Positions 23,210 to 35,319 of a stretch of DNA of 64,000 nucleotides are shown one piece after another. Each line of letters opens with the position of its first letter. Position 1 is the first letter of the stretch. The position numbers were made by a program, and so were the translations under genes. The notes beneath the pieces are model-generated. The model searched no databases, was not told the DNA's origin, and worked only from the letters and a program-made list of their open reading frames with translations. Source of the stretch: Stomorhina lunata (taxonomy: Eukaryota; Arthropoda; Insecta; Diptera; Rhiniidae); contig OW121740.1 in assembly GCA_933228675.1 (NCBI GenBank), positions 130,975,799 to 131,039,798 on the forward strand, read 5' to 3'.

Positions 23210-23938
23210 GTTCTATATCGACGCTTTATATTCAAAAAGTGCTATCTACATTTTTGACCAAAATGGTTTTTAATGGAAACGTGTTCCTTGGCTTATTTGT
23301 CATATGTTATATAAATTTTAAGGAAGAAAAATAATTTAAAAACATTTTTTTTTTTATAAATTGTTTTTGTGCTATCTACACATAATCAAAAAATAGTGCT
23401 ATCTACATTAAAAATATTTCTGGAAATAATAACAATTGTTATAAAATATACATTGTAATTTGTGATAAACCAACAAAATGGACCACAATTCCCTGCAACG
23501 TACTGTAATCATGGATTTCTAAGATATACTCGGCCTTTGACCTTAACAGATTGTAAATAAACGTCATATAAGAAAGAGAGTACCCTGAATTCTATTGACA
23601 TATTTATAATAAATCTTGTTTTATTCAAAAAACTTGTTATTTTAATTAAAATTCGTGATATTTTGATAAAAGTTTCAATTTTTGTTATATTTTATTTTTT
23701 TCTTGTTAAAATAATGCTATATAATTTTAACTCGTAAAAAGTGCTATCTACTATAGAACCGAAAATATAAGGAGTTAATAAAAAAACTTAATTTGTACAA
23801 GATCTTAGTCCCGATTTGTATGGTATTGTAAAACAAAGTTTATTTATTTCTCTTATAGTTAATGACAAAAACAGTTTTTTCCCTCTCCTGCAAAATTGTG
23901 AATTTGTAGATAGCACTTTTTGAATATAAACCCTCGAT
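23210..23938. mobile_element. TIR element with GTGCTATCTACA-type ends
   Basis: Both ends carry TTTATATTCAAAAAGTGCTA followed by TCTACA in inverted orientation, preceded by TATATCGA on each side. Two internal copies of the GTGCTATCTAC motif occur near 23395 and 23740. A short segment near 23505-23570 is shared with 38655-38705 and may be a retroposon tail inserted here. No coding capacity is seen. The family is not recognised. Confidence 0.65.
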
Positions 23939-24354
23939 ATATATTCTTTTAATTATAATATCTACCAGATATTGTGCTATTTTGAAAAACCTGAATTTAA
24001 ACTCGAACTTTGTTTGACTTAATTATCAATTAGACCATGCATTACAATATTTGATTAAATAACTATTGCCAGTTATAATTGAATATTAAACTTTTGTATT
24101 TAATATGAATAACTCGAATGTATGACTAAGTTTTATTTGCTTATAAAATATCTCGTAAATACTATCTAGTGCAACTTAAATATCAGTAGTTTTCTCAACT
24201 TCATCAATATTAACGATGAAATTTATTCTCTAAAATTTTCAAATCACCAACGAATTTAATATTTAACTAAATGCTGACGGAGAAAAATGAAAATGACGAT
24301 AATGATTACTTTTTTAATTATTGGTACAATGATGATTATGATGATGCAGTTAGT

Positions 24355-24504
24355 CTATGATGTAAATATGATAATGGAGAACCATGAGCACGAGTTGTTT
24401 ATAGTCGACATGTAGACGTCGTCATTATTCATGTTTCTACCACTTCCACCATCACCGCCACCAGCTGAAGCTCCATTATTTGTGCCAGCAACTGCATACA
24501 ACAT
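24355..24504 (-). CDS. Possible small coding exon, Gly-rich, unassigned
   Basis: A 49-codon minus-strand frame encodes a Gly/Asn/Ser-rich peptide (AGGGDGGSGRNMNNDD) in a patch that is distinctly less AT-rich than its surroundings. A CACTCAG acceptor-like site lies just upstream, but phase 0 entry from it would hit a stop. I do not recognise the protein. It could be an exon of an undetected minus-strand gene or a chance open stretch. Confidence 0.2.
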   Translation of the reverse strand: MLYAVAGTNNGASAGGGDGGSGRNMNNDDVYMSTINNSCSWFSIIIFTS

Positions 24505-24739
24505 AAACGTTTCTGCTGTCGTTATCGTTCACTGAGTGTTGCGGTAAAAATATATGAATGATGTATTTTTTTATGTTTTCAAATGTAGAGTTTTCAAAAA
24601 TTTAGGAAGAAGAATAAAATGCACTTGAAAAAGTGTTGGTAAGTTGCACTTTTGTATACTGCGACTACGTGATGTGTTGGTAAAAGGGGGAAATAGTTAC
24701 TGATACAAAATATAAGGAGATTTCGTATTATACATTTGT

Positions 24740-24895
24740 CTATCTAGTATTTATCTAGTGTTTGCTATAGTCCATGACTGAGTCTACGTCTTTATCTATG
24801 TATTAATCTATATTTTAGACTATATTTAATCTATATTTTAGACTATGTCCTCGTTTAAGACTTTGTCTTAGTCTATGTCCTAAGCTCTACCTTCA
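24740..24895 (+). repeat. Degenerate TCTATNTTTTAGACTATG-like simple repeat
   Basis: A run of short phrases based on AGTCTATGTC and AATCTATATTTTAGACTA is repeated irregularly. No other feature is seen. Confidence 0.5.
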
Positions 24896-25095
24896 AATTA
24901 TGGAAAAAAGGTTACAGTATTCGGACTGGATTATATCAATTATCCACTACAGGCAACATTTTTTTGGAGTCATAAATGGGATTATTAGTTAACATATAAG
25001 GCCTATCAGGCCAGTTTTGAAAATCGCTTTCATGTGAAATTGAAATAACATAAATATTTAAAAGGATCTAATTTTTAAAATAATGAAAGGAAATA

Positions 25096-25176
25096 GTAAC
25101 CGCAGTGGTATAGCAGGTTAGTCATCCGTCTAGCATACCAGAGGTCACAAGTTCGATCCCCGGCCAGACCGACGAA
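25096..25176 (+). repeat. tRNA-derived SINE head
   Basis: The sequence has polymerase III box-like elements: TGGTATAGCAGGTTAGTC as A-box region and AGTTCGATCCCCGGCC as B-box region. A tRNA-like middle, CCGTCTAGCATACCAGAGG, lies between them. The same head recurs at 38350-38415 and, decayed, at 12180. A functional tRNA is unlikely because the acceptor stem does not pair and the copies share SINE-like flanks. Confidence 0.6.
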
Positions 25177-25209
25177 AATATATCTAGAATAATCCGATCC
25201 AAGTAATTA

Positions 25210-26360
25210 AGAGTGTTCCGAATGAATTTGTACAATATTGGCATATTGTACAAATTCATTTAACATCAAAATGCTGATATATTATTCGGTATTTATAAAA
25301 TAATCTATTAAAGATGTCACGTTTTTTGGAGGAGGTGGTCAACATACGATAAAAATCGGACATGTTCTGGGTCACCTTTAATGCGTTCTTTAATTTCTTT
25401 CCACATGTCGAAGTTCTGGAGTTAGGTGGCTTTGCCTCCCGTGTTACAAACATGTGATTATCAATACCACTCAAGTGTATTTTTCTCATAGTGGCATGAT
25501 GCCAAATCGGACCAAAAATAAAGCTGTTTTTGTAGGCACTGCGTTATATAAATTTCAGTGTTTATCTTCTTCTTCTTCTTTTGCCACAACTGCAAATAGC
25601 GTTCCACGTGAGAAATTTCTTTGGAAATTTCATTTGTTTTTTGGTCCTGAACACATTCTGATCAATGACTCGTTCATCAGCAACTTTCAAATCTTGGCTG
25701 AGAGGTTGAGGTTGAAAAAAGTACTTTGTTTTTTTTGCTTCTAAGTTCTTTACCGAATTGAGATCTGGAGCTTTCTTTCAGCCCAGCATAAGCTTTGGCT
25801 CTGTGTACAAAACTTTCAGAAAATTTCACCAAACGAGATATTTTTCTGATCAAAGTGTTAGGCGCTCTTTGAAAGATTCTTTTGCCTTACTAATATTCCT
25901 TGAACCTTTTCTACTTTCTGATACAGGTTTTCTTTAAATGCTCAGACTCCATAATATAAAGATGTTGCACTTCCACACATTGATTTGCCGTATGGTCTTT
26001 CAAAAAGTCCCATAAAAAGAGAGTGTACCGCCTTTACTCTAATTCGGAAACAACTAACGGGGACTATTATCTAATGAGAGAAAGCTAAGGCACAGACACA
26101 TGCTCAATAAATGTATGTTTGTTTGTACGTTTTTGTGATTCTCATTGTTCTTTATTCACCTTAATTTTCCATTTGACAGCAACAAACGCAGATAGTGCCA
26201 ATAAATTTATATTATATTGTCTTTGGCTCAGGTCTTCCTTATACCGTTTAATGGCATTTTAAACAGTTCAAGGGTCAAATTTAAAATTTTTTGCATTTTT
26301 TTTTTTTAATACATTACGGATTTTTTCGAAAAGCATAAATTATATTTTTCCGCAATGTGG
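25210..26360 (-). pseudogene. Tc1-type element remnant (reverse orientation), interrupted by a MITE-related piece
   Basis: The left end AGAGTGTTCCGAATGAATTT next to TA is the family terminal repeat. Moving right, the minus strand carries the C-terminal NMSDF block, then PDLASCHYE-like, WQAICSCG-like and DNA-binding blocks, reaching the lysine-rich N-terminus near 26300-26350. About 290 bp beginning ACTCCATAATATAAAGATGT at about 25947 are foreign and match the MITE at 30538-30754. Coding frames are broken throughout. Confidence 0.65.
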
Positions 26361-26379
26361 TGGTATGCCGCCTTCACCT

Positions 26380-28400
26380 GGGGCTTTATTCTTTTTCAAC
26401 TATATCAATTCCAGCTTTAGAGGGAGTACTGGTTTCTATGGATTCGTCAGGTGTTTGGTTATCATCCATATATGCTGGTTGTTTTGGAGGTAATTTTCTT
26501 CTCTACTGTTGCTTATTTCTTTGAATCGCGCTTTCTGTTGGTCCATTTAGAGAGAGTTTGAGCACTGGTTTGTCAGCCGACTGATTATTCTATACAGGGC
26601 CTTGTTGTTTGCTCCAGTTTTGGCTTCATTAGCCATTGATTCCGAATATTTTTTTAATTTGTCCATATTATAATTTTTTGTTAATATTTTAATTTGTCTC
26701 AGCATCAAAGAACAATAGAAGCATGAGAATGCCAAATAATACCAGTCTTTAGGAAATTCTTGCATAAAAATCGATTTTCGGTAAAAGGTATACATAGGTG
26801 ATCACAGATTAGGACATAAAAGTACAGTGCAACCTTCCCGATCACTTTTCAAAATATTTGTATACTATTATTGTTGCAACCATCATAATTTAAATACCAA
26901 AAGGTTTGAAAATTAACAAAACAATACAAAAACGATTAAAACCATGACATTTTCCCTTTAAGAGCACAGGTGTTCGTTCATCTAATGAAAATTTGTTCAT
27001 GGGTTAAAAAACTTTGCATTTGGTGGTGGCACATTCTTTTGGTATTATAGAAAACTTAAGCATAAAGGCACGAGTTAACTTCCCACAAAATGTGGTAATG
27101 AAAAAAAGAGGGAAGTATTACTAAATTAAAATTTTCCACAGGAAATATCTCAAGTATTTATTGCTGTTATGATACTAATAATACTTTCTAATTGATGTAG
27201 ATTTAAAGTTCATTTCAGTTAGGAAAAGAAAAGAAAACAACAAAATGTTTCAGAAATTAGCCATAATGTTCTCTAAAAGTTATTTTTGTACAGTCTAAGA
27301 ACAGATCAGAACTTGAATACAAAAAAAAATATTTTCAAATAAATTTAGATTTTGTGATAAAGCAGATTTTTAATTAACACAACAAAGTTGATAAAATTTT
27401 GTTTCAACATAAAATCATCTCAAAATTACTAGACTTGCATAAAAATCAATATATAAATATTCTTTTAACATATAATTATTGCCAACCCACCACTTCCTAT
27501 TTGATGTCATTCTTTGATGTATATTCACCACCTACCATTGCACCATCATCATCGTCATGTGCCTCATATTGCGTTACGCTGAATTCTAAAAGTGAAGTCA
27601 CAGTACGTATGTACGTAGAAAAGTTGCATTCGAGAAAAGTTAAACTCCTTTTTTTTCTTTCAAAATAAAATAATTAAACAATTCTCTTTTATATGTATAT
27701 TGTGTGAGTGTCTATTTTTATTCGTATTCATAAATTCTACCCAAAAACAGTCAATAGCAGTAAATGGAAATAACAGCAACAATTTCAGCTTCGTTGCTCA
27801 CCTGTCTCGTCACCGTCGTTGGTTGCACTTTTTTATAATTCAGTTTTTTTTTTCTTTTCAAAACATCCATATAAAAATTGTTTTAAATTTTTGTTTTATT
27901 ATTTTTATACCTATTCCTCGCATTTGTTTTGCTTTTTTCCTCTTATTTATTTCAAATATAAAATGCTTATGAGCGGTTTAAAGTATAATGTGACCAACTA
28001 TTTAAATCTTTTCGGATCAAAAAAAACTATTGCGAAGTATTGCAAAGTTGTATATTGGATTTAACCTCCTCTTCATCTTTTGGCAGTCATAATTTACAAT
28101 TCTAAGGTAAAGACTGTTAAAAACAAGGTACTTTATTATATTATACTGAACAAAAAGTTATTTATTTTCAAAAGTTATTTATTTTTACGTACTTAACTAA
28201 GTCGGAAACAAAGTTCGATACACAAAGGCAAAATAAAAAAAGTTACAATAACGTACTGTCCTTTGAGATTTTAGAGTACTATAAATTACTAGGTTACGAG
28301 TTGTTAGATAACTTACTTGTGGCTGTGTTCATAATATTTGTTGTTGTGCATTTATAAATAATTCGTATATTTTCATAAAAAAACGCGAACAGTTCCAATT
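26380..28400. other. AT-rich stretch without a supported gene
   Basis: An acceptor-like CTTTTAG followed by a short acidic frame (minus, about 27495-27580) is discussed among rejected items. Nothing else here is supported. Confidence 0.3.
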
Positions 28401-28410
28401 TGAAGAACTA

Positions 28411-29676
28411 AAGACTGTCTCGATTGAAATTGATACTTAGATTTTGGTCAATAAAATTAAAACGCTCAGTTTTATTTTAGAAGATTAACGGTCTTATGCA
28501 AAAAAATTTAACAACGATTGGTAAACTAAAATTAAGCAAAATTCCTTAAAGTATTATCCTAAAACGATTGTTAGCTTAACAAACCGATGTTAATCTTTTG
28601 TTAACATCAAATAATTTAAAGTAGCTGTCTACATAATTTAAAGCTACGTTAAATATTTTATTGTTTTGACAAATAATATTTTGTAAAAAATTTTAAAGAA
28701 AATATTTAAGTTTTCAGACTTTTCTGATAAAAAATAACATTTTTGCTAATTTTAGTTATCATATTTTTTCTAATTTGCTATTTTTTATCATATAAAAGGT
28801 TTCGGGGGTGGGGAATTTATGAAATATAATTTCCATGATATTTCATACTCTATTTTACATATTTCATACTAAAATCAAACTTTTCAAAGAAATTGATAAT
28901 GCAAATTCTAATTTTTAACAAAAAATTCGTGTTTTCAACAAAAAACAGACATCGGTCTGTTTTGTACATGCTACCGCATGTACAAATTGCTGCCAAACCA
29001 TGTATTTCTTGGGAAATTTACTATACTTGTATTGAGTAAATTTAGCACTGACACTCCCTTTCTTGAATGCTGTATAAAATTCCTGATTAAAGTCTGCTTT
29101 GCAGTAAGTCTCATCATCCATTATGACACATGGAAATTTTGTTAAATATTGCAAGTAAAGTTTTCTAGCTCTTCGTCTGTCCATTTTTTCTTTAAATTCG
29201 GATCGTTCAGGCACTTTTTGGACTTTGTAAGACTTCATGTTATAAAATTTTTTAACTCTTTCAACGAAAGATTTTGAAGCACCAGTTTTTCTGGCCATAT
29301 CTCTAATGGAAGTGGTAAGGTTTCGAACAAAATTAAGTTGTATGGTTTTTGCCAATTTTTTATTTCGCGGACCAGATTCCCAACTCTTTCTTGTAGCGAC
29401 CTATTACCCTTTTGGCCGTGATTTCTGACGTTCCTACTTCTCGTGCTATTTTGCTATACGTTGTTGAAGGATTGTTTAAAATTGTGTACAAAATTTTTTC
29501 TCTAACAATTTCTTCTTTAGTGGTCATTTTTTTACTTGAAATTTTTTCGTTTAATCTTTGTACGGATATTTTTTACATGTGTCTAGAATATTTTTAATCT
29601 TGTTTTCAATTTCTAATATAAGGGTTGCTAAATTATTTGCAAAAATTAAAGTATCAATTTTAATCGAGACAGTCTT
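28411..29676 (-). mobile_element. Tc1-type element E with intact terminal inverted repeats
   Basis: Both ends are AAGACTGTCTCGATTGAAAT-type inverted repeats (the right arm differs at one base) about 28 bp long. They are flanked by TA at 28409-28410 and 29677-29678. The element is 1266 bp and contains a damaged transposase on the minus strand. It is related to, but distinct from, the AAGAGTG-ended family elsewhere in the window. Confidence 0.8.
28915..29527 (-). pseudogene. Tc1-type transposase of element E, frameshifted and truncated
   Basis: Translation starts at 29527 with a helix-turn-helix region (IAREVGTSEITAKRVIGRYK) and hits a stop near 29355. The frame resumes one base off at GPRNKKLAK and continues through ARKTGASKSFVERVKKFY and the catalytic block VIMDDETYCKADF. 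It then runs to KKYMVWQQF and ends at a stop at 28915. The regions holding the second and third catalytic acids are not recognisable in the remaining 500 bp, so the copy is dead through both a frameshift and an internal loss. Confidence 0.75.
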
Positions 29677-29679
29677 TAT

Positions 29680-30345
29680 ATAAGGTTTGTGCTGATGTTT
29701 GTAACGCATAGAAATATTAGTCTGAGACCCACCTTTTATGTCACCGATCGACTCAGAATCACTCACTGTTGATGAAATTTGGTACAGACCTATATTTTGG
29801 TCCAAGGACGATCCCTATACTTTGGGCAAAATCAAATTACTATTTCGAGTACCTAACTTCCCGGAATAGTGTTTTTGGCCTTTTACAGCCACAAATTTAG
29901 TTGTATTTTAATAATATACAGCATAGATATTGCTTATGGTAACCTTAATCAGTGTACCTAAATTTATAGGAATCGGCCCATATTTGACCATACCTCCCAT
30001 ACAAGATAAATTTTCAAAAGTAGTTTAAAAACCCATAAAAACAAAATCTAAAGATTTATGGCCTTTATTACTAAAACACATAACAAATAAATATTTTATA
30101 AATATAACCCAATAACCGAAATGAGGTAACAATTGATCCACAATTGACCTTATCTCCCATATCAGACCCTTAAAAGGAAATGATATAAATCGACTTAAAT
30201 TTCGAAATTTTGAAAAAAATGCGCGTAGTATATGAATGTATGTCTCTAAGATTAAGGGAAAACTTGTTAAATTGTTGGTCTATATTTGACCTTAGTAGTG
30301 AAGGGTATCATATAGTCGGGCTTGACCGACTATAGCTTTTTTTAC
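29680..30345 (-). repeat. Dispersed hairpin-ended repeat R1, copy 3 (reverse orientation)
   Basis: It contains the GTGCTGATGTTTGTAACGCA block, the GATCGACTCAGAATCACT block, the CTTCCCGGAAT block and the terminal GTCGGGCTTGACCGACTATA hairpin. The inner part differs considerably from copies 1 and 2. Its left end lies directly against element E. Confidence 0.65.
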
Positions 30346-30349
30346 TTGT

Positions 30350-31133
30350 TTTTTATAAAATCTGCCTTAAATTTTTTAGCCCGTTTTTTTGCTTCTAAGT
30401 CCTTTGCCGAATAGCGATCTGGAAATCTCGGAACTGTTTATATCTTTAGCCCAGCATTAGCTTTGGCTCTATGGACAAAGCTATTAGAGAATTTGACCAT
30501 ACGAGCTGCTTTTCTGATCAAAGTAATAGGCCAAAGACTATAATATAAAGATATTGCATATCTTTATATTTATTTGTTTTCTGTTAAAAGTGAAATTAAA
30601 ATGGATAAAGAACAATGAAAACCACATAAACGAACAAACAAACATACATTTCATGAGCACATGTTTCTTTTATTGAGTAATTGTCCCACTTTTTAATGGG
30701 ACAATTACTCAATACGGCAAATCAATGTATGGAAGTGCAACATCTTTTACTATAGAGTTTTTGGTTAGGCGTTCTTCAAAAAGGTTGCTCGACTTATTTT
30801 GCCTAGCCAATATCCTTGGACCTTTTCTACTTTCTGATCCAATGCAATCTTCCTTATACAGTTTCATTGTATTTGAATAAGTTCGAGTGTCAACTTTCAC
30901 ATTTTTTTTTTATTTTTTTTTTTAAAGTACATGACGGATTTGTTTTTAAAAAGCTTTAACTACATTTTTCCGTACTTTTTTTCGCAGTCCATTTTGAACG
31001 TAATAATATTTGAAAATAAATGAGTTTTAAAGTAATAGTATCTTACATATCTATAAAAGATAATGTGATAACAAAAAAATATTTATTACACTATGGATAA
31101 GTTTTGGCTGAAATGCATATTCGGAACACTCTT
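30350..31133 (-). pseudogene. Tc1-type element remnant interrupted by a MITE
   Basis: The right end at 31133 reads inward AAGAGTGTTCCGAATATGCA next to TA at 31134-31135. The minus strand begins with the MDCEKK-type N-terminus near 30993 and shows the helix-turn-helix and the VKAKANAGLK-like region. It is cut off near 30350 by R1. A 217-bp MITE (30538-30754) lies inside. Confidence 0.65.
30538..30754. mobile_element. MITE with CTATAATATAAAGAT termini and a perfect internal hairpin
   Basis: The left end CTATAATATAAAGATATTGC and inverted right end CTATAGTAAAAGATGTTGCA are imperfect inverted repeats. It interrupts a Tc1 copy. Inside, 30672-30688 and 30697-30713 are perfect 17-bp inverted arms (ATTGAGTAATTGTCCCA) with an 8-nt loop. 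Related pieces lie near 8572 and 25947. Confidence 0.65.
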
Positions 31134-31139
31134 TAGTCC

Positions 31140-32600
31140 AAAGGTCATGCAATTGAAACAAACACATTCTTTTGATATTATTACAATTTTAACTAAATTA
31201 CCTAATTTCGCTTTTCGATCTTTCAAAATTAAATTTTGTGTTTGTTTATGCTTTCTGGTGTTACCGCATCATTTGGATGACTACCTGGTTCTGTAACTTA
31301 GGGAGTCTCAACGACCACGTTTAAACTTAGCAAACCATTGTTGATTGCAAGCGGTTATTCCGAAGTTTTTAATATTTCTAATGAATGCCTAAAATGTTTG
31401 TCTTTCAAACTAAAATTGCTGAATATGTATATTTCTTGATATAGTTGGTCACATTTGACCAACAAATAAAATAATCATAAGCCTCTTCATTGTAATACTT
31501 TAACACAATTTATCAGTTAATGCAACTATTTGTTTAAATTGTTTATGTACTATTTTAATAATATACAAAAAATATAAAATAATAAATTCAAATACATATC
31601 AACATAAAGTCGGCTAAAGAGTTTAGTTTTTGTTAAAAAGCATCTAATGGAATGATTGGATGTACCTCGTACTTTAAGCTAAAAAGAGTGAGTATAAATA
31701 CAAAAGTATTGTAGTACTTATTTATTATACTACACAATCCAACTTATTTGTGGTACTTATTGCTCTTGTTATTGTTCTGGTTGGTTGATTGCATTTGGTG
31801 GTAACAAAAGTGCGATCACCCGATGTCTTTTTTTTTAATATAAAATTTTATTTATTTGTTATTCTTTAAAAAAACAGGGTTGTATTTTTTAAATAAAAAC
31901 ATATTAATAGAATTATTTTTATTCTATTAAGAAATTGATTGAAATAATTTAAGAATATTTCTATATTTTCAATAATTAGTTTTTTGACAAAAATAATGAA
32001 AAAAAAACTTTTGATCATTAATAATTCATATCGAAAAATATCGTTTGTCCATTTTTTCATGCATTTACTCTATTAGATTATAAAAGTTATATTTACTAAG
32101 TAGATATTTACATTAATTGAATAAATATCACATGTATTGTTATTAATATTATCTATTTGTAATATATTTTTTATATACACATGACCACAAAATATTGGCT
32201 TTATTATTATATTAAAGAAATTTAATATCTTAAATTATTCCTAACATTATTCAGGGTCAATCTTACGTATTAAAATTATGAAATTTAGAGGTAGTAAAGG
32301 TTTTTTAATCTAAAAACATTTAAATAAATTTTTAAATTGTCTCTTGTCATATAGGGGCTAGTCAATATGTAAGCCTAAAGAAATTATTAATATCAGTAAA
32401 CTTAGGGCGACACTCATGGGTGTAGCTAGGAAATTTTTCCGGGGTTGCAACAATATCTTACAATTCTTTTAGATATTGAAAGTAATATTTATATAAGATT
32501 TTAAATAAAACTATTTAAGATTTTAAATAATACTGGATATTAAATAATATTAGATCTAAAATTTAAAATCTGGGTGAGGACGGGTAATGTGGTACAGTAA
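31140..32600. other. AT-rich stretch without supported features
   Basis: I see no recognisable gene, RNA or repeat architecture; short open frames lack family features. Confidence 0.35.
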
Positions 32601-32689
32601 CTTTTCTCTTAAAATTCTTCTTCCTTTTTGACTCCCTATGTAGCACAGGAATCCATATGTTAGAAATATGTATTAGGTATATGGTTCCC

Positions 32690-32960
32690 GAAATACACAC
32701 ATTTTTACGCAATACTCACACTTCGGTTAGAGCACATCCTTTTGTGTTCGATTAGCCAGTGGATCGCACAACACACTACATCCGAACTGTTCATATGTGG
32801 AATAAGCTCCCCGCAGAAGTCTTTCCTCCCAATTATGATATAAACAAATTCAAACCAAATATCCACAAAACACTACTCCATATATCCGCCTTCCCACAAC
32901 CTATTTTCCCGGTTCCAACACAATGCTTTACATATTTAGGGGTCATCCCCTATGTTCTGG
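32690..32960 (+). pseudogene. Retroposon C-terminal tail (HMWNKLPAEVFP block)
   Basis: The frame from 32759 encodes RTVHMWNKLPAEVFPPNYDI followed by NKFKPNIHKTL. This is the characteristic C-terminal block of fly non-LTR reverse transcriptases, where a family pattern of the type RLWNSLP..VF....NL..FK occurs just before the stop. Only the end of the gene is present. A weak RTE-tail-like sequence precedes it at about 32615-32660. Confidence 0.5.
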
Positions 32961-33329
32961 TCGTATACATAAAAAATTGATTTCGAGATATTAGCGATGG
33001 TCTCCAGTTACCGTAATTTCTTGCGTAAGCTCTGGAGGCACGTTTTACCTCCATTTTTTATTCACCGTTAAAAATTGAACAGAAATATAGTAGCAAATTA
33101 TAGCACACTAACAACAAGTGTTGTACCATATAACCTGCACATTTTTTTAAAACCGCTGTCAAAGTACAACACATGTATCATGTGAAGGATAAAATTATGT
33201 TTTATTCGGGAAAAAGCAAAAATTTGCTTTACCACATTTCCCGCACTTCCTCTAATAGCATCAGGCTAGAAAATCGCACATAAACGGCAATGTAGGAAAA
33301 ATGTCGTTAAAGCACTTGGGGAGACAAAG

Positions 33330-34334
33330 TTCCTTCCCATTAAGGAGCACTACAGAGGTATAACACTTCTTCCAATAACGAGTAAAATAGTAAGTCGAGT
33401 AAATTTGAATAGAACGTCCGAGAGAACAAAAACTGATTCCGCGCCCCCATTTACCTAGCGTTTATAGACTTTATAAAGGCCTTCGACAGTATCAACCATA
33501 ACATGCCAACGAAAATTGTGAACTTAATTCGGCAATGTCGGGTTCTACATAAAGGTAAATTGTCTAATCCGTTCGAAGTTACTACTGGAATAAGACAAGT
33601 ATGTATCTTGTCACCTATACTTTTTACCCTTGTCATCGACAATATAATGCGCACGGCACTGAATGGTAGACGTGATATCCAATGGGCTCCCTATAAACAA
33701 CTCGAGGACTTGGAATACGCTGATGACGTATGCCTTCTAAGCCAAAGCTCAGGTCACCTTCAAGAAAACACTAGCGCTATTACTGTTGAATCTCGGGCAG
33801 CTGGGCTAGAAATCAATATTTCCAAGACAAAGATGGCGCAATTCCGTCCACACACATCATTGTGGATAACAGGTTATTGGATGTGTAGATACCTTGGTAG
33901 TTTGGTATCTACAAAATGCTGAGCCGACGAGGGTATCGCGTATTTATAAGGCAAAATATACATTCAGCATTCTCCGAGCTCTTTGGAAATCTCGGCAAAT
34001 ATCAACAACAACTAAGTTACTAATATATAACTCGAATGTAAGGTCCATCTTATATTACGGCTGCGAAACTTGGAAACGCACAAATGCCATCAATAAGCGC
34101 CTACAAACCTTTGCAAACAAATGCTTGCAGCAAATCCTTAATATATGGTGGCCGAATCGCATACGAAATGAAGATCTACTAAACGCTACAAACCAAATCC
34201 ATTCTTCTATAGGGATATGTCAACGGAAATGGAAGATAGGCCACACACTTCGAAGGCCAAACTATTCATGGAATGATGTATGCCTAACATCTCGCAATAG
34301 AGTTCGATATGAAAAAAGACACCAGAATATTTAA
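33330..34334 (+). pseudogene. RTE-like reverse transcriptase fragment, frameshifted
   Basis: Blocks in order: HYRGITLLPITSKIVSR (about 33350), AFIDFIKAFDSINHN (about 33460), FEVTTGIRQVCILSPILFTL (about 33570), LEDLEYADDVCLLSQSSGHL (about 33700), and GLEINISKTKMAQFRP. After a frameshift near 33900 it continues with YILYYGCETWKR-like and NKCLQQILNIWWPNRI. The order is that of an RTE-like reverse transcriptase with its C-terminal region. A stop lies between the first two blocks and another frame change follows, so it is not functional. Upstream endonuclease coding is absent. Confidence 0.75.
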
Positions 34335-34339
34335 CTCAA

Positions 34340-34705
34340 CAATTAACGTATGTCAACGAAATCCAGCCGTACAATCTTAGAAACGCAAATGATTTTAGAA
34401 TAAATAGAGCCACAAACAAAGCAATGAGGAGATGTTTGCTATATAAGGGTCTACAAATATTTAATATGTTACCAAATAATATTAAAAACGAAGAAAATTT
34501 AAATTCATTTAAAAGAAAATGTGAAAACTATTAAAAGCAATTTTCAGCAGAGCCTGTATTATAATTAGTCAATATAATATATTTTAATGTTTTTTATAAA
34601 GTATTTAAAATACTACTTAAATAAGTAAAATAAATAAAAAATAAAAGGATGCTTAAAGCCCTATTATCCACTGGGAGTCAAGGATAACAGAAGAAGGAGC
34701 ACAAC
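34340..34705 (+). pseudogene. Second retroposon C-terminal tail plus RTE-type 3' terminal motif
   Basis: Around 34395-34530 a frame reads RATNKAMRRCLLYKGLQIFN then MLPNNIKNEENLNSFKRKCE before a stop. This is the C-terminal block of another non-LTR polymerase. At 34646-34702 the family tail motif CCACTGGGAGTCAAGGATAA CAGAAGAAGG occurs, shared with 10.9, 50.4 and 60.8 kb. Confidence 0.5.
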
Positions 34706-35319
34706 ATTATCCTAAGCCTCGTACATGGCAGAATTTAAAAACAGAAGGTTGCCGCCTATAGCAGTGGAATAAAATAAAATAACCGCGTAAAACAATATTC
34801 GTTGCAGCACAACTTAGATCGGGATCGAGCAACAGACTTCACATCTATATTGATCATATGATCAGCGCCCACATCACACCACGGCGAATTTAAAAATAAA
34901 ATTATCAAAATTGATCAAATTCAAAAAATATGTAGAAGAACTTAAAATTTCACAAGGTACATGCAGTTCAAAATTTAGATCACTGGCTTTAACTTTTGTG
35001 CGATGATAACCTATCATATGGAAAAATTCTGTTAAAAAATAAAAAAAATCTATATCGAAATATTTTCTGCAATCGAAAATATACCTTTATATTACATGGA
35101 ATGGGTTCAAATCGTTATATGCTACTCTTAGGCCATTCCAAATCGATCTACCTCCGCCTATGCTAACACTAGGGTATGTCGACTTAATATGTATTTTATC
35201 TTTGAATGACCAGAAAAATTAAATTGTTTAGGCCACAAGCTAACAATTTAATCAACAGCTTCTCTTTGTTTTCAAAAAAAAAAAATAATTTAATCAAAAA
35301 CCAAATTTTTACTACTTAC

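Noticed and set aside
25099..25172. Functional tRNA gene
   Set aside because: Internal promoter boxes are present but the acceptor stem does not pair and the same head recurs with a shared body, so a SINE is the better reading.
27495..27580. Possible terminal exon (minus) after a CTTTTAG acceptor encoding EFSVTQYEAHDDDDGAMV
   Set aside because: The phase does not match the donor at 35319 (phase 0 gives an immediate stop) and the frame is too short to stand alone.
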